Assembly (NCBI RefSeq): GCF_000308495.1 | Contig: NZ_BAFU01000026.1 | Location: 1-47,128, forward strand | From: Nocardia brevicatena NBRC 12119 | GTDB taxonomy: Bacteria; Actinomycetota; Actinomycetes; Mycobacteriales; Mycobacteriaceae | Direction of reading: 5' to 3' | DNA length: 47,128 nucleotides | Shown here: piece after piece, positions 11,103 to 20,087 of the stretch | How the letters are laid out: each line of letters opens with the position of its first letter | Position numbering within the stretch: position 1 is the stretch's first letter | The notes under the pieces: generated by a model | What the model saw: only the letters and a program-made list of their open reading frames with translations | The model's database searches: none | What the model was told of the DNA's origin: nothing | Program-made: the position numbers and the translations under genes

Positions 11103-11696
11103 TCAGATGTCGGTGCGTAGGGATTCGAGCATGCGGTGCAGCGCGGCGGTGGTGTCGGCCAGGGCGTTCGCGTTGTCGGTGCCGGCGAGCCACAGCGCGG
11201 CCTCGTTCATGGCGCCGGACAGCAGGTGGGCCAGCGGTTCGATCGGCTGTCGCGGGATGGAGCCGGCCGAGACCAGGAGTTCCAGTACTTCGCGCAGGTG
11301 GCGCGCGGAAGCCGCGGCGTCCATCGCGCGCCATGTATGCCAGCCGAGAACGGCGGGGCCGTCGATCAGCATGACCTGTTGGATCTCGGGGGCGGTGCAT
11401 CCGGAGAGGAAGGCATCGCATCCGGCGAGTAATTGGGCCCACGGATCGGTATGGCGGTCGGCGGCCGTCGCGACCCGCTCGCCGACCTCGGCCTGGATCT
11501 GTTCCAGTACAGCGGCGAAGAGCGCGCTCTTGTTCTCGAAATGGTGGTACAGCGCGCCTTTCGTGACGCCCGCGGTCGCGACGATCTCGGCGAGGCCCAC
11601 GGCGGCGTAGCCCTTCTCGGCGAACAACCGGCGCGCGGCGCGCAGCAGGGTGCGGCGGGTCTGTTCGCGTTGCTGGGATCGGACGGTTCCCGTCAC
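11103..11696 (-). CDS. TetR-family repressor
   Basis: A 197-residue regulator. The helix-turn-helix spans about residues 12-55 ([20 protein letters not shown], then [18 protein letters not shown]), a typical TetR DNA-binding domain; the C-terminal ligand domain is ordinary. The GTG start is chosen because GGAGGAGG lies 4-5 nt upstream, within a longer open frame without similarity. It diverges from the glyoxalase-type gene at 11775; two palindromes between them are probably its operators, so it likely represses both itself and that gene. The ligand is unknown. Confidence 0.93.
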   Translation of the reverse strand: MTGTVRSQQREQTRRTLLRAARRLFAEKGYAAVGLAEIVATAGVTKGALYHHFENKSALFAAVLEQIQAEVGERVATAADRHTDPWAQLLAGCDAFLSGCTAPEIQQVMLIDGPAVLGWHTWRAMDAAASARHLREVLELLVSAGSIPRQPIEPLAHLLSGAMNEAALWLAGTDNANALADTTAALHRMLESLRTDI

Positions 11697-11714
11697 GGCT
11701 CCTCCTCCCATTGA

Positions 11715-11761
11715 CATACCCGTGGTATGCGAAATACGGTAACTCACATACCGATGGTATG
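11715..11761. promoter_or_regulatory. Tandem TetR operators
   Basis: Two copies of CATACC-n3-GGTATG occur at 11715-11729 and 11747-11761, each followed by CGAAA. Their centres are 32 bp apart, about three helical turns, so two dimers could sit on the same face. They lie between the divergent TetR gene and the VOC gene. Confidence 0.8.
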
Positions 11762-11774
11762 CGAAAGGGGAATG

Positions 11775-12266
11775 ATGAGACTGTCCGGCTTCTATCCGGT
11801 CATCGCCACAGCCGACCCCGCGCCGGTCCGCGACTTCTACACGCGCCTGTTCGGCTTCGAAGTGACCTTCGACGCGCAGTGGTACGTCAGCCTGCGCCGA
11901 CCGGGCCCGCCCGACTACGAACTCGCCGTACTGGACTGCACCCACCCCACCCTCCCCGCGGACTACCGCGAACCGGTCCAGGGGCTGTTGCTGAACTTCG
12001 AGGTCGACGATGTCGACGCGGAATGGGAACGACTGGTCGTCCGGGGTGGACTGCCCGCAGTACAGGAACTGCGCTCGGAGGACTTCGGGCAGCGGCATTT
12101 CATCCTCGCGGATCCGGCGGGCGTACTCGTGGACGTGATCAGCGAGATCCCGCCCACCGCGGAGTACGCCGACTCCTACATCACCACCCGGGACCGACCC
12201 GGCCCACCGGCCGTTTCCCGCGAATGCCCCGGAGGCGCCGCCGACAGCGCATGGGACATGCCTTAG
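11775..12266 (+). CDS. VOC/glyoxalase-family protein
   Basis: The 163-residue protein has a vicinal-oxygen-chelate fold in its first 130 residues ([23 protein letters not shown], quoted in part, and [16 protein letters not shown]). These proteins bind a metal and act in glyoxalase, dioxygenase or drug-binding roles; the exact reaction cannot be told. The residues after about 135 are Pro/Gly-rich and probably a disordered tail. ATG 11775 is preferred over the ATG one codon earlier because AGGGG is 4 nt upstream. Its divergent pairing with the TetR gene and the two operators suggest an inducible resistance or detoxification unit. Its TAG stop overlaps the -10 of glgP. Confidence 0.88.
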   Translation: MRLSGFYPVIATADPAPVRDFYTRLFGFEVTFDAQWYVSLRRPGPPDYELAVLDCTHPTLPADYREPVQGLLLNFEVDDVDAEWERLVVRGGLPAVQELRSEDFGQRHFILADPAGVLVDVISEIPPTAEYADSYITTRDRPGPPAVSRECPGGAADSAWDMP

Positions 12267-12269
12267 GGT
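12264..12269 (+). promoter_or_regulatory. Leaderless-type -10 of glgP
   Basis: TAGGGT begins with the stop codon of the preceding gene and ends 7 nt before the GTG of glgP, with no Shine-Dalgarno. The glgP transcript may thus start at or next to its GTG. Confidence 0.45.
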
Positions 12270-12276
12270 TCGGCTG

Positions 12277-14820
12277 GTGAAGGCACTGCGTCGGTTCACC
12301 GTCCGCGCCCATCTGCCCGAACGCCTGACGGCGTTGGGCGAATTGTCGACCAATCTGCGCTGGTCCTGGCATGGTCCGACGCAGGATTTGTTCGCCGAAC
12401 TCGATCCCGGGCTGTGGCGGGAGGTCGGGCACGATCCGGTGCGGATATTGGGGGAGGTGCCGCGGGAGCGGTTGGACGAGCTCGCCGCCGATCCTGGCTA
12501 TACCGGGCGGGTGGATGCGGCGGCGGCCGACCTGCGGGACTATATGACGCGGCCGGGCGATCGTCCCGAGGGGTGGGAACGGGTGCAGGGAATCGCTTAC
12601 TTCTCGATGGAGTTCGGGGTCACCGAGGTGCTGCCCAACTATTCGGGCGGGCTGGGCATCCTGGCCGGCGACCACCTCAAGGCCGCCTCGGATCTGGGGC
12701 TGCCGCTGATCGGGGTGGGGCTGCTGTACCGATCGGGGTATTTCCGGCAGTCGCTCACCGCGGACGGTTGGCAGGCCGAACACTATCCCGCTCTGGATCC
12801 GCAGGGATTGCCGTTGCGGCTGTTGACCGTAGACCGTTCGCCGGTGCTCATCCATGTCGCGATGCCGCAGCGGCGGGTATTGCGGGCCCGGGTGTGGATC
12901 ACGCAGGTCGGGCGAGTGCCGCTGCTGTTGCTGGATTCGGATATCGCCGACAACGATCCGGAGCTGCGCGCGGTGACCGACCGGCTCTACGGCGGCGACC
13001 AGGACCATCGGATCGAACAGGAGATTCTCGCCGGGATCGGTGGGGTGCGCGCGGTTCGTGCCTATACGGCGGTGATGGGATTGCCCGAACCGGATGTGTT
13101 CCATATGAACGAGGGGCATGCCGGATTCCTGGGGCTGGAGCGGATGCGCGAATACATCGCGCGCGGGGTCGATATCGACACCGCGTTGGCGGCGGTGCGC
13201 GCCGGGACGGTGTTCACCACGCACACCCCGGTGCCCGCCGGGATCGACCGGTTCCCGGTCTCGCTCGTGCACCGCTATTTCGGCGGCGGGCACGGCGAGG
13301 AGGAGTCGGCGCTACTGCCGGGGATTCCGGTGGACCGGATCGTCGCGTTGGGACGTGAGGCCGATCCCTCGGTGTTCAATATGGCGCATATGGGGTTGCG
13401 GCTCGCACAGCGCGCCAACGGGGTATCGCGGTTGCACGGTGAGGTGAGCCGGTCGATGTTCGCCTCGCTGTGGCCGGGGTTCGACGCGGCGGAGGTGCCG
13501 ATCGGCTCGGTCACCAATGGTGTGCACGCGCCGACCTGGGCCGCTCGGGAATGGGTCGGGCAGGCCGACACCGCGGATTGTTCGCCGATCTGGGCGCGGC
13601 TGCGTGATCTGGAACCGGAACGGCTGTGGTCGATCCGCAATCGCCTGCGCGCCGGCCTGGTGGACGAAGTGCGCCGCCGGCTGCGCGCGTCCTGGTTGCA
13701 GCGAGGTGCGGCGGCGTCCGAACTGGGCTGGGTGGACAAGGTTTTCGATCCGGATGTACTGACGATCGGCTTCGCGCGCCGGGTGCCCACCTACAAGCGG
13801 CTCACCCTCATGCTGCGCGATCCCGAACGGTTGCGGTCGCTGCTGTTGGACGAGCGGCGGCCGATCCAATTGGTGGTGGCGGGTAAGAGTCACCCCGCCG
13901 ACGAGGGCGGGAAGGCGCTGATCCAGCAGGTGGTTCGATTCGCCGACGACCCCGCGGTGCGGCATCGGATCGTCTTCCTGCCCGATTACGACATATCCAT
14001 GGCCCGCCATCTGTACTGGGGTTGTGATGTGTGGTTGAACAACCCGCTGCGCCCGTTGGAGGCCTGTGGGACCTCGGGCATGAAATCGGCGCTCAACGGC
14101 GGGCTGAATCTGTCCATTCGGGACGGATGGTGGGATGAGATGTTCGACGGCGAGAACGGGTGGGCGATTCCCAGCGCCGACGGTGTCACCGATGAGCACC
14201 GTCGCGATGATCTGGAGGCGTCAGCGCTCTATGACCTCGTGGAACGCACCGTCGCCCCGCATTTCTACGAGCGCGATGCGCAAGGTGTTCCGGGGCGCTG
14301 GGTGGAGATGGTGCGCCACACCCTGCACACCCTCGGCCCGCGGGTGCCGGCCGACCGGATGGTGCGCGAGTACGCCGTCGAGTACTACGCGCCGGCCGCC
14401 GCCGCGTTCCACCTGGCGGTCGAGGACGAATTCCGCGGTGCGCGAACGGTCGCGGAGTACCGGCGAAAGGTGGAGACCATCTGGCCCGGTGTACAGGTGG
14501 TGCGGGTCGACACCGCCGGCCTGCCGGACACCCCGGTGATCGGAGCGGTGATGACGGTAACGGCCCGCGTGGACCTGGCGGGTCTGGCGCCGGACGAGAT
14601 CATCGTGCAGACCGTGCTGGGTCGGGTGTCGGCCGATGACGATCTGTTCGATATCAGCACCATTGATATGGCGCATACGGGGTCGGAAGCCGGTGTCGAC
14701 CTGTTCACGGTCGACACCGCGGTGCCGTTGTCGGGCGCGGTCGGTTACACCGTGCGAGTGCTGCCGCGTCACGAACTGCTGGCCTCCGACGCCGAACTGG
14801 GGCTCGTGGTGAACGCCTGA
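12277..14820 (+). CDS. glgP: Alpha-glucan (glycogen) phosphorylase GlgP
   Basis: GlgP releases glucose-1-phosphate from alpha-1,4-glucans using pyridoxal phosphate. The 847-residue protein is close to the mycobacterial length (about 860). The N-terminal DUF3417 segment (LGELSTNLRWSWHGPTQDLF) marks the actinobacterial subfamily, and the PLP lysine is in EACGTSGMKSALNGGLNLS (about residue 605). FHMNEGHAGFLGLER and TTHTPVPAGIDRF are also conserved. It is divergent from glgE/glgB in the same cluster, so the window encodes both synthesis and breakdown of glucan. Confidence 0.96.
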   Translation: MKALRRFTVRAHLPERLTALGELSTNLRWSWHGPTQDLFAELDPGLWREVGHDPVRILGEVPRERLDELAADPGYTGRVDAAAADLRDYMTRPGDRPEGWERVQGIAYFSMEFGVTEVLPNYSGGLGILAGDHLKAASDLGLPLIGVGLLYRSGYFRQSLTADGWQAEHYPALDPQGLPLRLLTVDRSPVLIHVAMPQRRVLRARVWITQVGRVPLLLLDSDIADNDPELRAVTDRLYGGDQDHRIEQEILAGIGGVRAVRAYTAVMGLPEPDVFHMNEGHAGFLGLERMREYIARGVDIDTALAAVRAGTVFTTHTPVPAGIDRFPVSLVHRYFGGGHGEEESALLPGIPVDRIVALGREADPSVFNMAHMGLRLAQRANGVSRLHGEVSRSMFASLWPGFDAAEVPIGSVTNGVHAPTWAAREWVGQADTADCSPIWARLRDLEPERLWSIRNRLRAGLVDEVRRRLRASWLQRGAAASELGWVDKVFDPDVLTIGFARRVPTYKRLTLMLRDPERLRSLLLDERRPIQLVVAGKSHPADEGGKALIQQVVRFADDPAVRHRIVFLPDYDISMARHLYWGCDVWLNNPLRPLEACGTSGMKSALNGGLNLSIRDGWWDEMFDGENGWAIPSADGVTDEHRRDDLEASALYDLVERTVAPHFYERDAQGVPGRWVEMVRHTLHTLGPRVPADRMVREYAVEYYAPAAAAFHLAVEDEFRGARTVAEYRRKVETIWPGVQVVRVDTAGLPDTPVIGAVMTVTARVDLAGLAPDEIIVQTVLGRVSADDDLFDISTIDMAHTGSEAGVDLFTVDTAVPLSGAVGYTVRVLPRHELLASDAELGLVVNA

Positions 14821-14936
14821 CCGACCCTGCCGGGCCGGTTGTGGCGCGGCCACGACCGTGTTGCCCGGTGAGTTGGGTCGGGTTCTCTTCGGTTACGGTC
14901 ACCTGGAGTCCGTTTGCGATATTCGACGGGAGTGTT

Positions 14937-14978
14937 ATGGCCGCCGATCTGTTGACCACGCCCCGGAGTGTCCGTTGA
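14937..14978 (+). CDS. Possible 13-residue leader ORF before the permease
   Basis: ATG at 14937 has GGGAG 4 nt upstream and encodes MAADLLTTPRSVR, ending at TGA 14976-14978, which overlaps the TTG start of the permease. It could be a translationally coupled leader. It could also be the real N-terminus of the permease, cut off by a one-base frameshift, because related permeases often start with a similar short Thr/Pro-rich tail. Confidence 0.35.
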   Translation: MAADLLTTPRSVR

Positions 14979-16321
14979 CCAGGATCCGGGACGGGCTCGA
15001 CTCCTTCTTCGCCATCGGCCGCCAGGGTTCGACCGTCGGGCGTGAGGTGATGGCGGGCACGGTCACCTTTCTGGCCATGTGCTACGTGTTGGCGGTCAAC
15101 CCGTCAGTCCTCGGGGATCAAGGTGCGTTGGGGGAGCGGGGTATCCCCATGCAGGCGGTTTTCACCGCGACGGCGGTGGCGGCGGTGTTCGGCACCCTGG
15201 TGATGGGTTTGTGGGCGCGTTATCCGATCGCTCTCGCACCGGGTATGGGCCTGAACGCGTTTTTCGCGTATTCGGTGGTGCTGGGGATGGGGATTCCCTG
15301 GGAGGTGGCCCTGGCGGGCACCCTGCTGTCGGGCATCGTCTTCTTCGTGCTCGCGGTGACCAAGGTCCGGGAGCGGATCCTCGACGCCATCCCGTTGCAG
15401 ATGAAGTTGGCGGTCGCCGCGGGCATCGGCCTGTTCGTCGCGTTCCTCGGGCTCGAGAGCGCGGGAATCGTGGTCGCCAACGACGCCACGCTGGTGGGAC
15501 TCGGCGATTTCACCAAGGGCACCACCCTGCTCGCGCTGTTCGGTCTGGTCGTGACGGTGGTGTTCCTGGCACTGGGCCGGCACGGCGCGGTGCTGTACGG
15601 CATCGTGCTGACCGCCGTGGCCGGGATGGTCTTCGGGCTGGTCGATCTGCCCGCCGGTATCGCCGCGCTGCCCCGTGGACTGGACCGGACCTTCGGCCAG
15701 GCCGTCGTCCATCTGCCCGACGCCTTCACCGGGCAGATGGCGATAGTGGTGTTGACCATGCTGTTCGTCGATTTCTTCGATGCGTCGGGGACGCTCATCG
15801 GTATCGCCAACCAAGCGGGTCTGCTGGATCGGGACGGCAAGCTACCGCGAGCGGCAAGCGCGTTGGCGGCGGATTCGGTGGGCACCATGGCGGGTGCGGT
15901 GATCGGCACATCCACCACTACCGCCTATGTGGAGTCGACCGCGGGGGTGTCCGCGGGTGGACGCACCGGGCTGACTGCCGTCACCACCGCGGGCTGGTTC
16001 GCGCTCGCCATGTTCTGCTATCCGCTGTTCGCGGTGATCGCGGCATCGGGATCGGTGACCGCGCCGGCCCTGATCGTGGTCGGGGTGCTGATGTCGAGGT
16101 CGTTGGGGGCGATCGAGTGGAATCGGCTGGAGTACGCGATTCCGGCCTTCATCACCATCGTGGTGATGCCGTTGACGTACTTCATTGCCAATGGCCTGGC
16201 CCTGGGCTTGGTGTTCTACCCGATTGTCATGGCCGCCCGGGGGCGGATCCGGGAAGTGCATCCCGCCATGTGGGCCCTGGTGGTGGTGTTCTGCGGATAC
16301 TTCTTCTTCCTGGCGGAGTAG
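14975..16321 (+). CDS. NCS2-family purine/xanthine-type permease (AzgA/PbuG-like)
   Basis: A 448-residue membrane transporter with about 12-14 helices. The N-terminal signature (LDSFFAIGRQGSTVGREV, then TFLAMCYVLAVNP) and the re-entrant motif region (DFFDASGTLIGIANQAGLLD, GTSTTTAYVESTAGV) are those of AzgA-like adenine/hypoxanthine/guanine transporters. The exact substrate is not settled. The start is a TTG at 14975 with CGGAG 6 nt upstream, chosen because the conserved part begins here; upstream residues in this frame are not family-like. A frameshift in the N-terminus is an alternative. It has no counterpart at this position in M. tuberculosis. Confidence 0.88.
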   Translation: MTRIRDGLDSFFAIGRQGSTVGREVMAGTVTFLAMCYVLAVNPSVLGDQGALGERGIPMQAVFTATAVAAVFGTLVMGLWARYPIALAPGMGLNAFFAYSVVLGMGIPWEVALAGTLLSGIVFFVLAVTKVRERILDAIPLQMKLAVAAGIGLFVAFLGLESAGIVVANDATLVGLGDFTKGTTLLALFGLVVTVVFLALGRHGAVLYGIVLTAVAGMVFGLVDLPAGIAALPRGLDRTFGQAVVHLPDAFTGQMAIVVLTMLFVDFFDASGTLIGIANQAGLLDRDGKLPRAASALAADSVGTMAGAVIGTSTTTAYVESTAGVSAGGRTGLTAVTTAGWFALAMFCYPLFAVIAASGSVTAPALIVVGVLMSRSLGAIEWNRLEYAIPAFITIVVMPLTYFIANGLALGLVFYPIVMAARGRIREVHPAMWALVVVFCGYFFFLAE

Positions 16322-16445
16322 TCGATACAGGGGGGAGCGGAATAGCCGCGTCCGCAGTAGGGTTGCCAGCGACGACAGGGAATCGGACCGAAGTCCGTTT
16401 GTTTTCCTCGCTAAGGATTTCGACCTGAGGGCAAAGGGGTGATCC

Positions 16446-16976
16446 ATGACCGCCAATACAACGCTCGAGCGGACGAGCACATCCGAAACCACCTCCGCAG
16501 ATATCGGTCTACTCGTACTTCGCGTGGTGTTCGGCGGCCTGCTCGCCGGGCACGGCTCCCAGAAACTGTTCGGATGGTTCGGCGGGCCCGGCCTGGAAGC
16601 CAACGGTGCCGCCTTCGAAAAGATGGGCTACCACCCCGGCGACCTCTTCGGAACACTGGCCGGTTTGAGCGAATTCACCGGCGGTCTGCTGCTGCTGACC
16701 GGTCTGCTGTCCCCGCTCGCCGCGGCGATCGTGATCGGCACCACGATCAACATCATCAACCAGACCTGGAGCGGCGGCCTGCTCACCGGCCAGGGCTACG
16801 AGAGGGGTCTGCTCTATTCCGCCGTCGCTTTCACCATCGCCTGCACCGGGCCGGGCAGACTGTCGCTCGATTTCAACCGCCCGTGGGTGCGCGGCGGATA
16901 CAAATGGGCGATCGGCGCGATCCTGCTCGGGGCCGCGGCGGGCATGCTCGTCCTGATTCTCAAGGCAGTGTTGTAG
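16446..16976 (+). CDS. DoxX-family membrane protein
   Basis: The 176-residue protein has four membrane helices (about residues 22-42, 72-95, 97-115 and 150-172). GLLVLRVVFGGLLAGHGSQK and LFGTLAGLSEFTGGLLLLTG are typical of DoxX/DoxD-like proteins. In M. tuberculosis a DoxX protein links to thiol redox homeostasis with SodA and a thiosulfate sulfurtransferase; none of these partners is nearby, so this role is not shown here. AGGGG lies 8 nt before the ATG. Its TAG stop directly precedes repeat copy D. Confidence 0.9.
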   Translation: MTANTTLERTSTSETTSADIGLLVLRVVFGGLLAGHGSQKLFGWFGGPGLEANGAAFEKMGYHPGDLFGTLAGLSEFTGGLLLLTGLLSPLAAAIVIGTTINIINQTWSGGLLTGQGYERGLLYSAVAFTIACTGPGRLSLDFNRPWVRGGYKWAIGAILLGAAAGMLVLILKAVL

Positions 16977-17058
16977 GTGCCGCCTCCGGCGGCCCGGGTC
17001 GGGCCCTCGTGACCTCGGGTCTTTCCTCCCTCCGCGATGCCGCTGACGCGATGGCGCG
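16974..17058 (+). repeat. Dispersed GC-rich repeat, copy D
   Basis: The element starts at the TAG stop of the DoxX gene with GTGCCGCC and runs through GGCGGCCCGGGTCGGGCCC and the conserved GCCGCTGACGCGATGGCGC end. It is the most diverged of the four copies. The rest of the gap to dinG (17059-17305) shows no coding frame or other structure that I can support. Confidence 0.8.
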
Positions 17059-17305
17059 CCGGTCACTCCAGACCCGGGGTGGGTCTCGACCATCGGGGTG
17101 AGGCGTCCGAGAAGGTGTTGGCCGGGTTTGTTGCTCGGGCTCTGTTCCTGTGGATCGCCGCCGGCGCGACGTCGCTGCGGTCGGCACGGTCCCGGGGCGG
17201 TCCGCCCGCCGGGTGGGCAATCCGGGCAGTCTCATCGCCGCCACCTCCAGCAGTGGGGGTCGACCGGTGGATATCGCTGCGGTCCGGAATCGGGAGCCAT
17301 TGCCG

Positions 17306-19351
17306 TCAGAGGGCTGCCGCGGTGAGCCGTCGAAGGGCTTCGGTGACGACGTCCGGGTCGGCGGTCTCCCAGTAGGGCGGCAGCGATGCGCGCAGGTAGC
17401 CGCCGTAGCGGGCGGTGGCCAGGCGAGGGTCGAGGATGGCGACCACGCCGCGGTCGTCGACGCTGCGCAGCAGGCGGCCGGTGCCCTGGGCCAGCAGTAG
17501 CGCCGCGTGGCTCGCGGCGACGGAGAGGAATCCGTTGCCGCCGCGGGCCTCGACGGCGCGCTGGCGGGCGGCCAGCAGTGGGTCGTCGGGGCGCGGGAAG
17601 GGAATGCGGTCCAGGATCACCAGGCTCAGCGAGGGGCCGGGAACATCGACACCCTGCCACAGCGAGAGCGTGCCGAACAGCGACGTTTCCGGATCGTCCG
17701 CGAACTTCTGCACCAGCGCCCCGGTGGAATCGTCGCCCTGGCACAGCACGGGGGTGCCCAGCCGTTCGCGCAGCGCCTCGGTCGCGGCCTTCGCCGCGCG
17801 CATGGACGAGAACAGTCCGAGGGTGCGCCCGCCGGCGGCGGTGATGAGGCGTTCGATCTCGTCCAGGTAGGCGGGCGGCAGACCGTCCCGTCCGGGAGTG
17901 GGCAGATGTTTGGCGACGTACAGGATCCCGGACCGGGCATGGTCGAACGGCGAACCGACATCCAGCGAGGTCCACCGCACCGTCTCGCCGTCCGACGGGG
18001 CCTCGGCGCCGTTGGCGGCCGCGGTATCCGGCCGCCCGCCCGATTGCGGCGGCAACCCCCACGTGGTCGCCAGACCGTCGAACGAGCCGCCGATCTGCAG
18101 GGTGGCGGAGGTGAGGATCACGGTGGCGCCGCCGAACAGTCGGCCGCGCAGCAGGCCGCCCACCGATAGCGGTGCCATACGCAGCGTGCGCCGGGTGACA
18201 CCGCGAATGTCCTCGGCGGACAGCCAGACGACATCGGTACGTTTCGACGGATCGGGTTCGTCGAAGGCGGTGAGTGCGCGTACCGCGCTGTCGTGCACCT
18301 CTTCCACCGCGGCGAGGGCCAGTGTCCGCCCCGCCGCGGCGTCCGGATCGCCGCCCGGTGGAGTGGCGCCCTGCGGGTTGAGTGCGGTGCGGGCGTTCCA
18401 GGCCGCGTCGCGGATGAGCGCCAGCGTCTGGTCGATACCGCTGGGCAGGGCGTCCCAGCGGCCGGGGGGAAGATCGTCGAGTGCCGCGTGCCAGGCCTCC
18501 GCGGCCGCTTCCAACCGGTCGACCTCCTGTTCGCCGATCAGTTTGACGCAGCGGCGGGCCGCGGTGCCGATCGCGGTGGTGGACAGTTCGGCGGCGGCCA
18601 CGCCGGTCACCCGGTCGACCAGTTCGTGGGCCTCGTCCACCACGACCACGTCGTGTTCGGGCAGGATCTGGATTCCGCTGATGGCGTCGATGGCCAGCAG
18701 CGCGTGATTGGTGACGACGATATCGGCGTGGGCGGCCTCGACCCGGGCGCGTTCGGCGAAACAGTCCTCCCCGAACGAGCAGCGGCTCTTGCCCAGACAT
18801 TCCCGCGAGGAGACGCTCACCTGCCGCCACGCCCGGTCGGTGACCCCGGGGGCGAGTTCGTCGCGGTCACCGGTCTCGGTGTCGGAGGCCCATTCGTTGA
18901 GCCGCTGCACCTCCCGCCCGAGTCGCGAGACCGCGAACGCGTCGAACAGTTCGGCCTCGGCCGGTTCGTCCGGGACGGCGCTGTTGATCTTGTTCAGGCA
19001 CAGGTAATTGTTGCGCCCCTTCAGGATCGCGAACTCCGGGGTACGTCCGAGCGGCCCCCTCAACGCCTCGGCCAATCGCGGCAGATCCCGGTCGACCAGC
19101 TGGCGCTGCAGGGCGATCGTCGCCGTCGAGACCACCACGGTGCGCCCGGTGCGTACCGCGTGCCGCAAACTCGGCACCAGATACGCCAGCGATTTACCGG
19201 TTCCCGTCCCCGCCTGAACGGCCAGATGCTCCTTGGTGTCGATGGCGTGGTCGACGGCCGCGGCCATGGTCATCTGGCCTGATCGTTCCCTACCGCCCAG
19301 CGCGGAGACTGCGGTCGCCAACAGAGCGGAGACAGGCGGTAATTCGGGCAC
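17306..19351 (-). CDS. dinG: DinG-type ATP-dependent DNA helicase (XPD-like)
   Basis: An iron-sulfur superfamily 2 helicase that unwinds 5'-3', acting on R-loops and damaged forks in relatives. The 681-residue protein has Walker A AGTGTGKS (about residue 50), Walker B DEAH (about 240), and four Cys for the 4Fe-4S cluster: NYLCLN, then ECLGKSRCSFGEDC. The C-terminal ATPase lobe ends with ALLLAQGTGRLLRS. Start is GTG at 19351, giving VPELPPVSALLATAVSALGG. It corresponds to Rv1329c by position and sequence. It is convergent with the DoxX gene. Confidence 0.95.
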   Translation of the reverse strand: MPELPPVSALLATAVSALGGRERSGQMTMAAAVDHAIDTKEHLAVQAGTGTGKSLAYLVPSLRHAVRTGRTVVVSTATIALQRQLVDRDLPRLAEALRGPLGRTPEFAILKGRNNYLCLNKINSAVPDEPAEAELFDAFAVSRLGREVQRLNEWASDTETGDRDELAPGVTDRAWRQVSVSSRECLGKSRCSFGEDCFAERARVEAAHADIVVTNHALLAIDAISGIQILPEHDVVVVDEAHELVDRVTGVAAAELSTTAIGTAARRCVKLIGEQEVDRLEAAAEAWHAALDDLPPGRWDALPSGIDQTLALIRDAAWNARTALNPQGATPPGGDPDAAAGRTLALAAVEEVHDSAVRALTAFDEPDPSKRTDVVWLSAEDIRGVTRRTLRMAPLSVGGLLRGRLFGGATVILTSATLQIGGSFDGLATTWGLPPQSGGRPDTAAANGAEAPSDGETVRWTSLDVGSPFDHARSGILYVAKHLPTPGRDGLPPAYLDEIERLITAAGGRTLGLFSSMRAAKAATEALRERLGTPVLCQGDDSTGALVQKFADDPETSLFGTLSLWQGVDVPGPSLSLVILDRIPFPRPDDPLLAARQRAVEARGGNGFLSVAASHAALLLAQGTGRLLRSVDDRGVVAILDPRLATARYGGYLRASLPPYWETADPDVVTEALRRLTAAAL

Positions 19352-19427
19352 CGGGGCAGCCTACTGCGCCGCACCGACAGCCGTACGCACAGCCACGGAA
19401 TCCGGCTCGCCACCGAAGGCGACGCCG

Positions 19428-19988
19428 TCAAACACCTCTGTCGAGTTTCACTCCCGCCCGTCCCAATTGCTCCAGTGCGGCCTCGATCGTGGCGGGGGAG
19501 ACGCCCGCGGTCAGCCCGAGCAACACCCGAGTGTCGAACCCCGCTTCCACCGCGTCCAACGCGGTGGCCCGGACACAGTGGTCGGTGGCGATCCCCACGA
19601 CGTCGACCGCGTTGATCTCCCGCGCACGCAGCCAGTTCGCCAGACCGGTGCCGTCGGCCGTCGCACCTTCGAAACCCGAATAGGCGGCCGAATACTCGCC
19701 TTTGGAGAAGACCTCCTGCACGGGCGCGATATCGAGATTCGGGTGGAACTCCACACCGGGGGTGCCGACCCGGCAGTGCGGAGGCCAGCTGTCGATGTAG
19801 TCGGGGTCCGCGGAGAAATGTGCCCCCGGGTCGATGTGGTAATCGCGGGTGGCCACCACCGCGTCGTAGTGGGACATGCGCATGTGGTCGCCGATCATGC
19901 GGGCCACCTCGGCCCCGCCCGCCACGGCGAGCGAACCGCCTTCGCAGAAATCGTTCTGCACATCCACCACGATCAATGCGCGCTTCAT
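19428..19988 (-). CDS. pncA: Nicotinamidase/pyrazinamidase PncA
   Basis: PncA hydrolyses nicotinamide to nicotinic acid and converts the prodrug pyrazinamide. The 186-residue length equals that of M. tuberculosis PncA. Catalytic residues are present: D9, K96 (VFSKGEY) and C138 (GIATDHCVR), and the metal ligands D49, H51, H57 and H71 (RDYHIDPGAHF; SWPPHC). The ATG at 19988 has GGAGG nearby upstream. It lies 99 nt downstream of pncB on the same strand. PncA feeds nicotinic acid to PncB, so the two consecutive salvage enzymes are adjacent; in M. tuberculosis pncA is elsewhere. Confidence 0.96.
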   Translation of the reverse strand: MKRALIVVDVQNDFCEGGSLAVAGGAEVARMIGDHMRMSHYDAVVATRDYHIDPGAHFSADPDYIDSWPPHCRVGTPGVEFHPNLDIAPVQEVFSKGEYSAAYSGFEGATADGTGLANWLRAREINAVDVVGIATDHCVRATALDAVEAGFDTRVLLGLTAGVSPATIEAALEQLGRAGVKLDRGV

Positions 19989-20087
19989 GACCGTCCTCCT
20001 GATAGGTGCCGGCGCCCGCTCGGTCCGCCCGATAGACGCGCCGAGCGGCCCGTTCATCGTTTCCAGTGTCCCCCCTGACCGTCGGGA

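Noticed and set aside
11055-11442. N-terminal extension of GlgE to 11442
   Set aside because: It overlaps the TetR gene and has no similarity to GlgE; GTG 11052 gives the family N-terminus.
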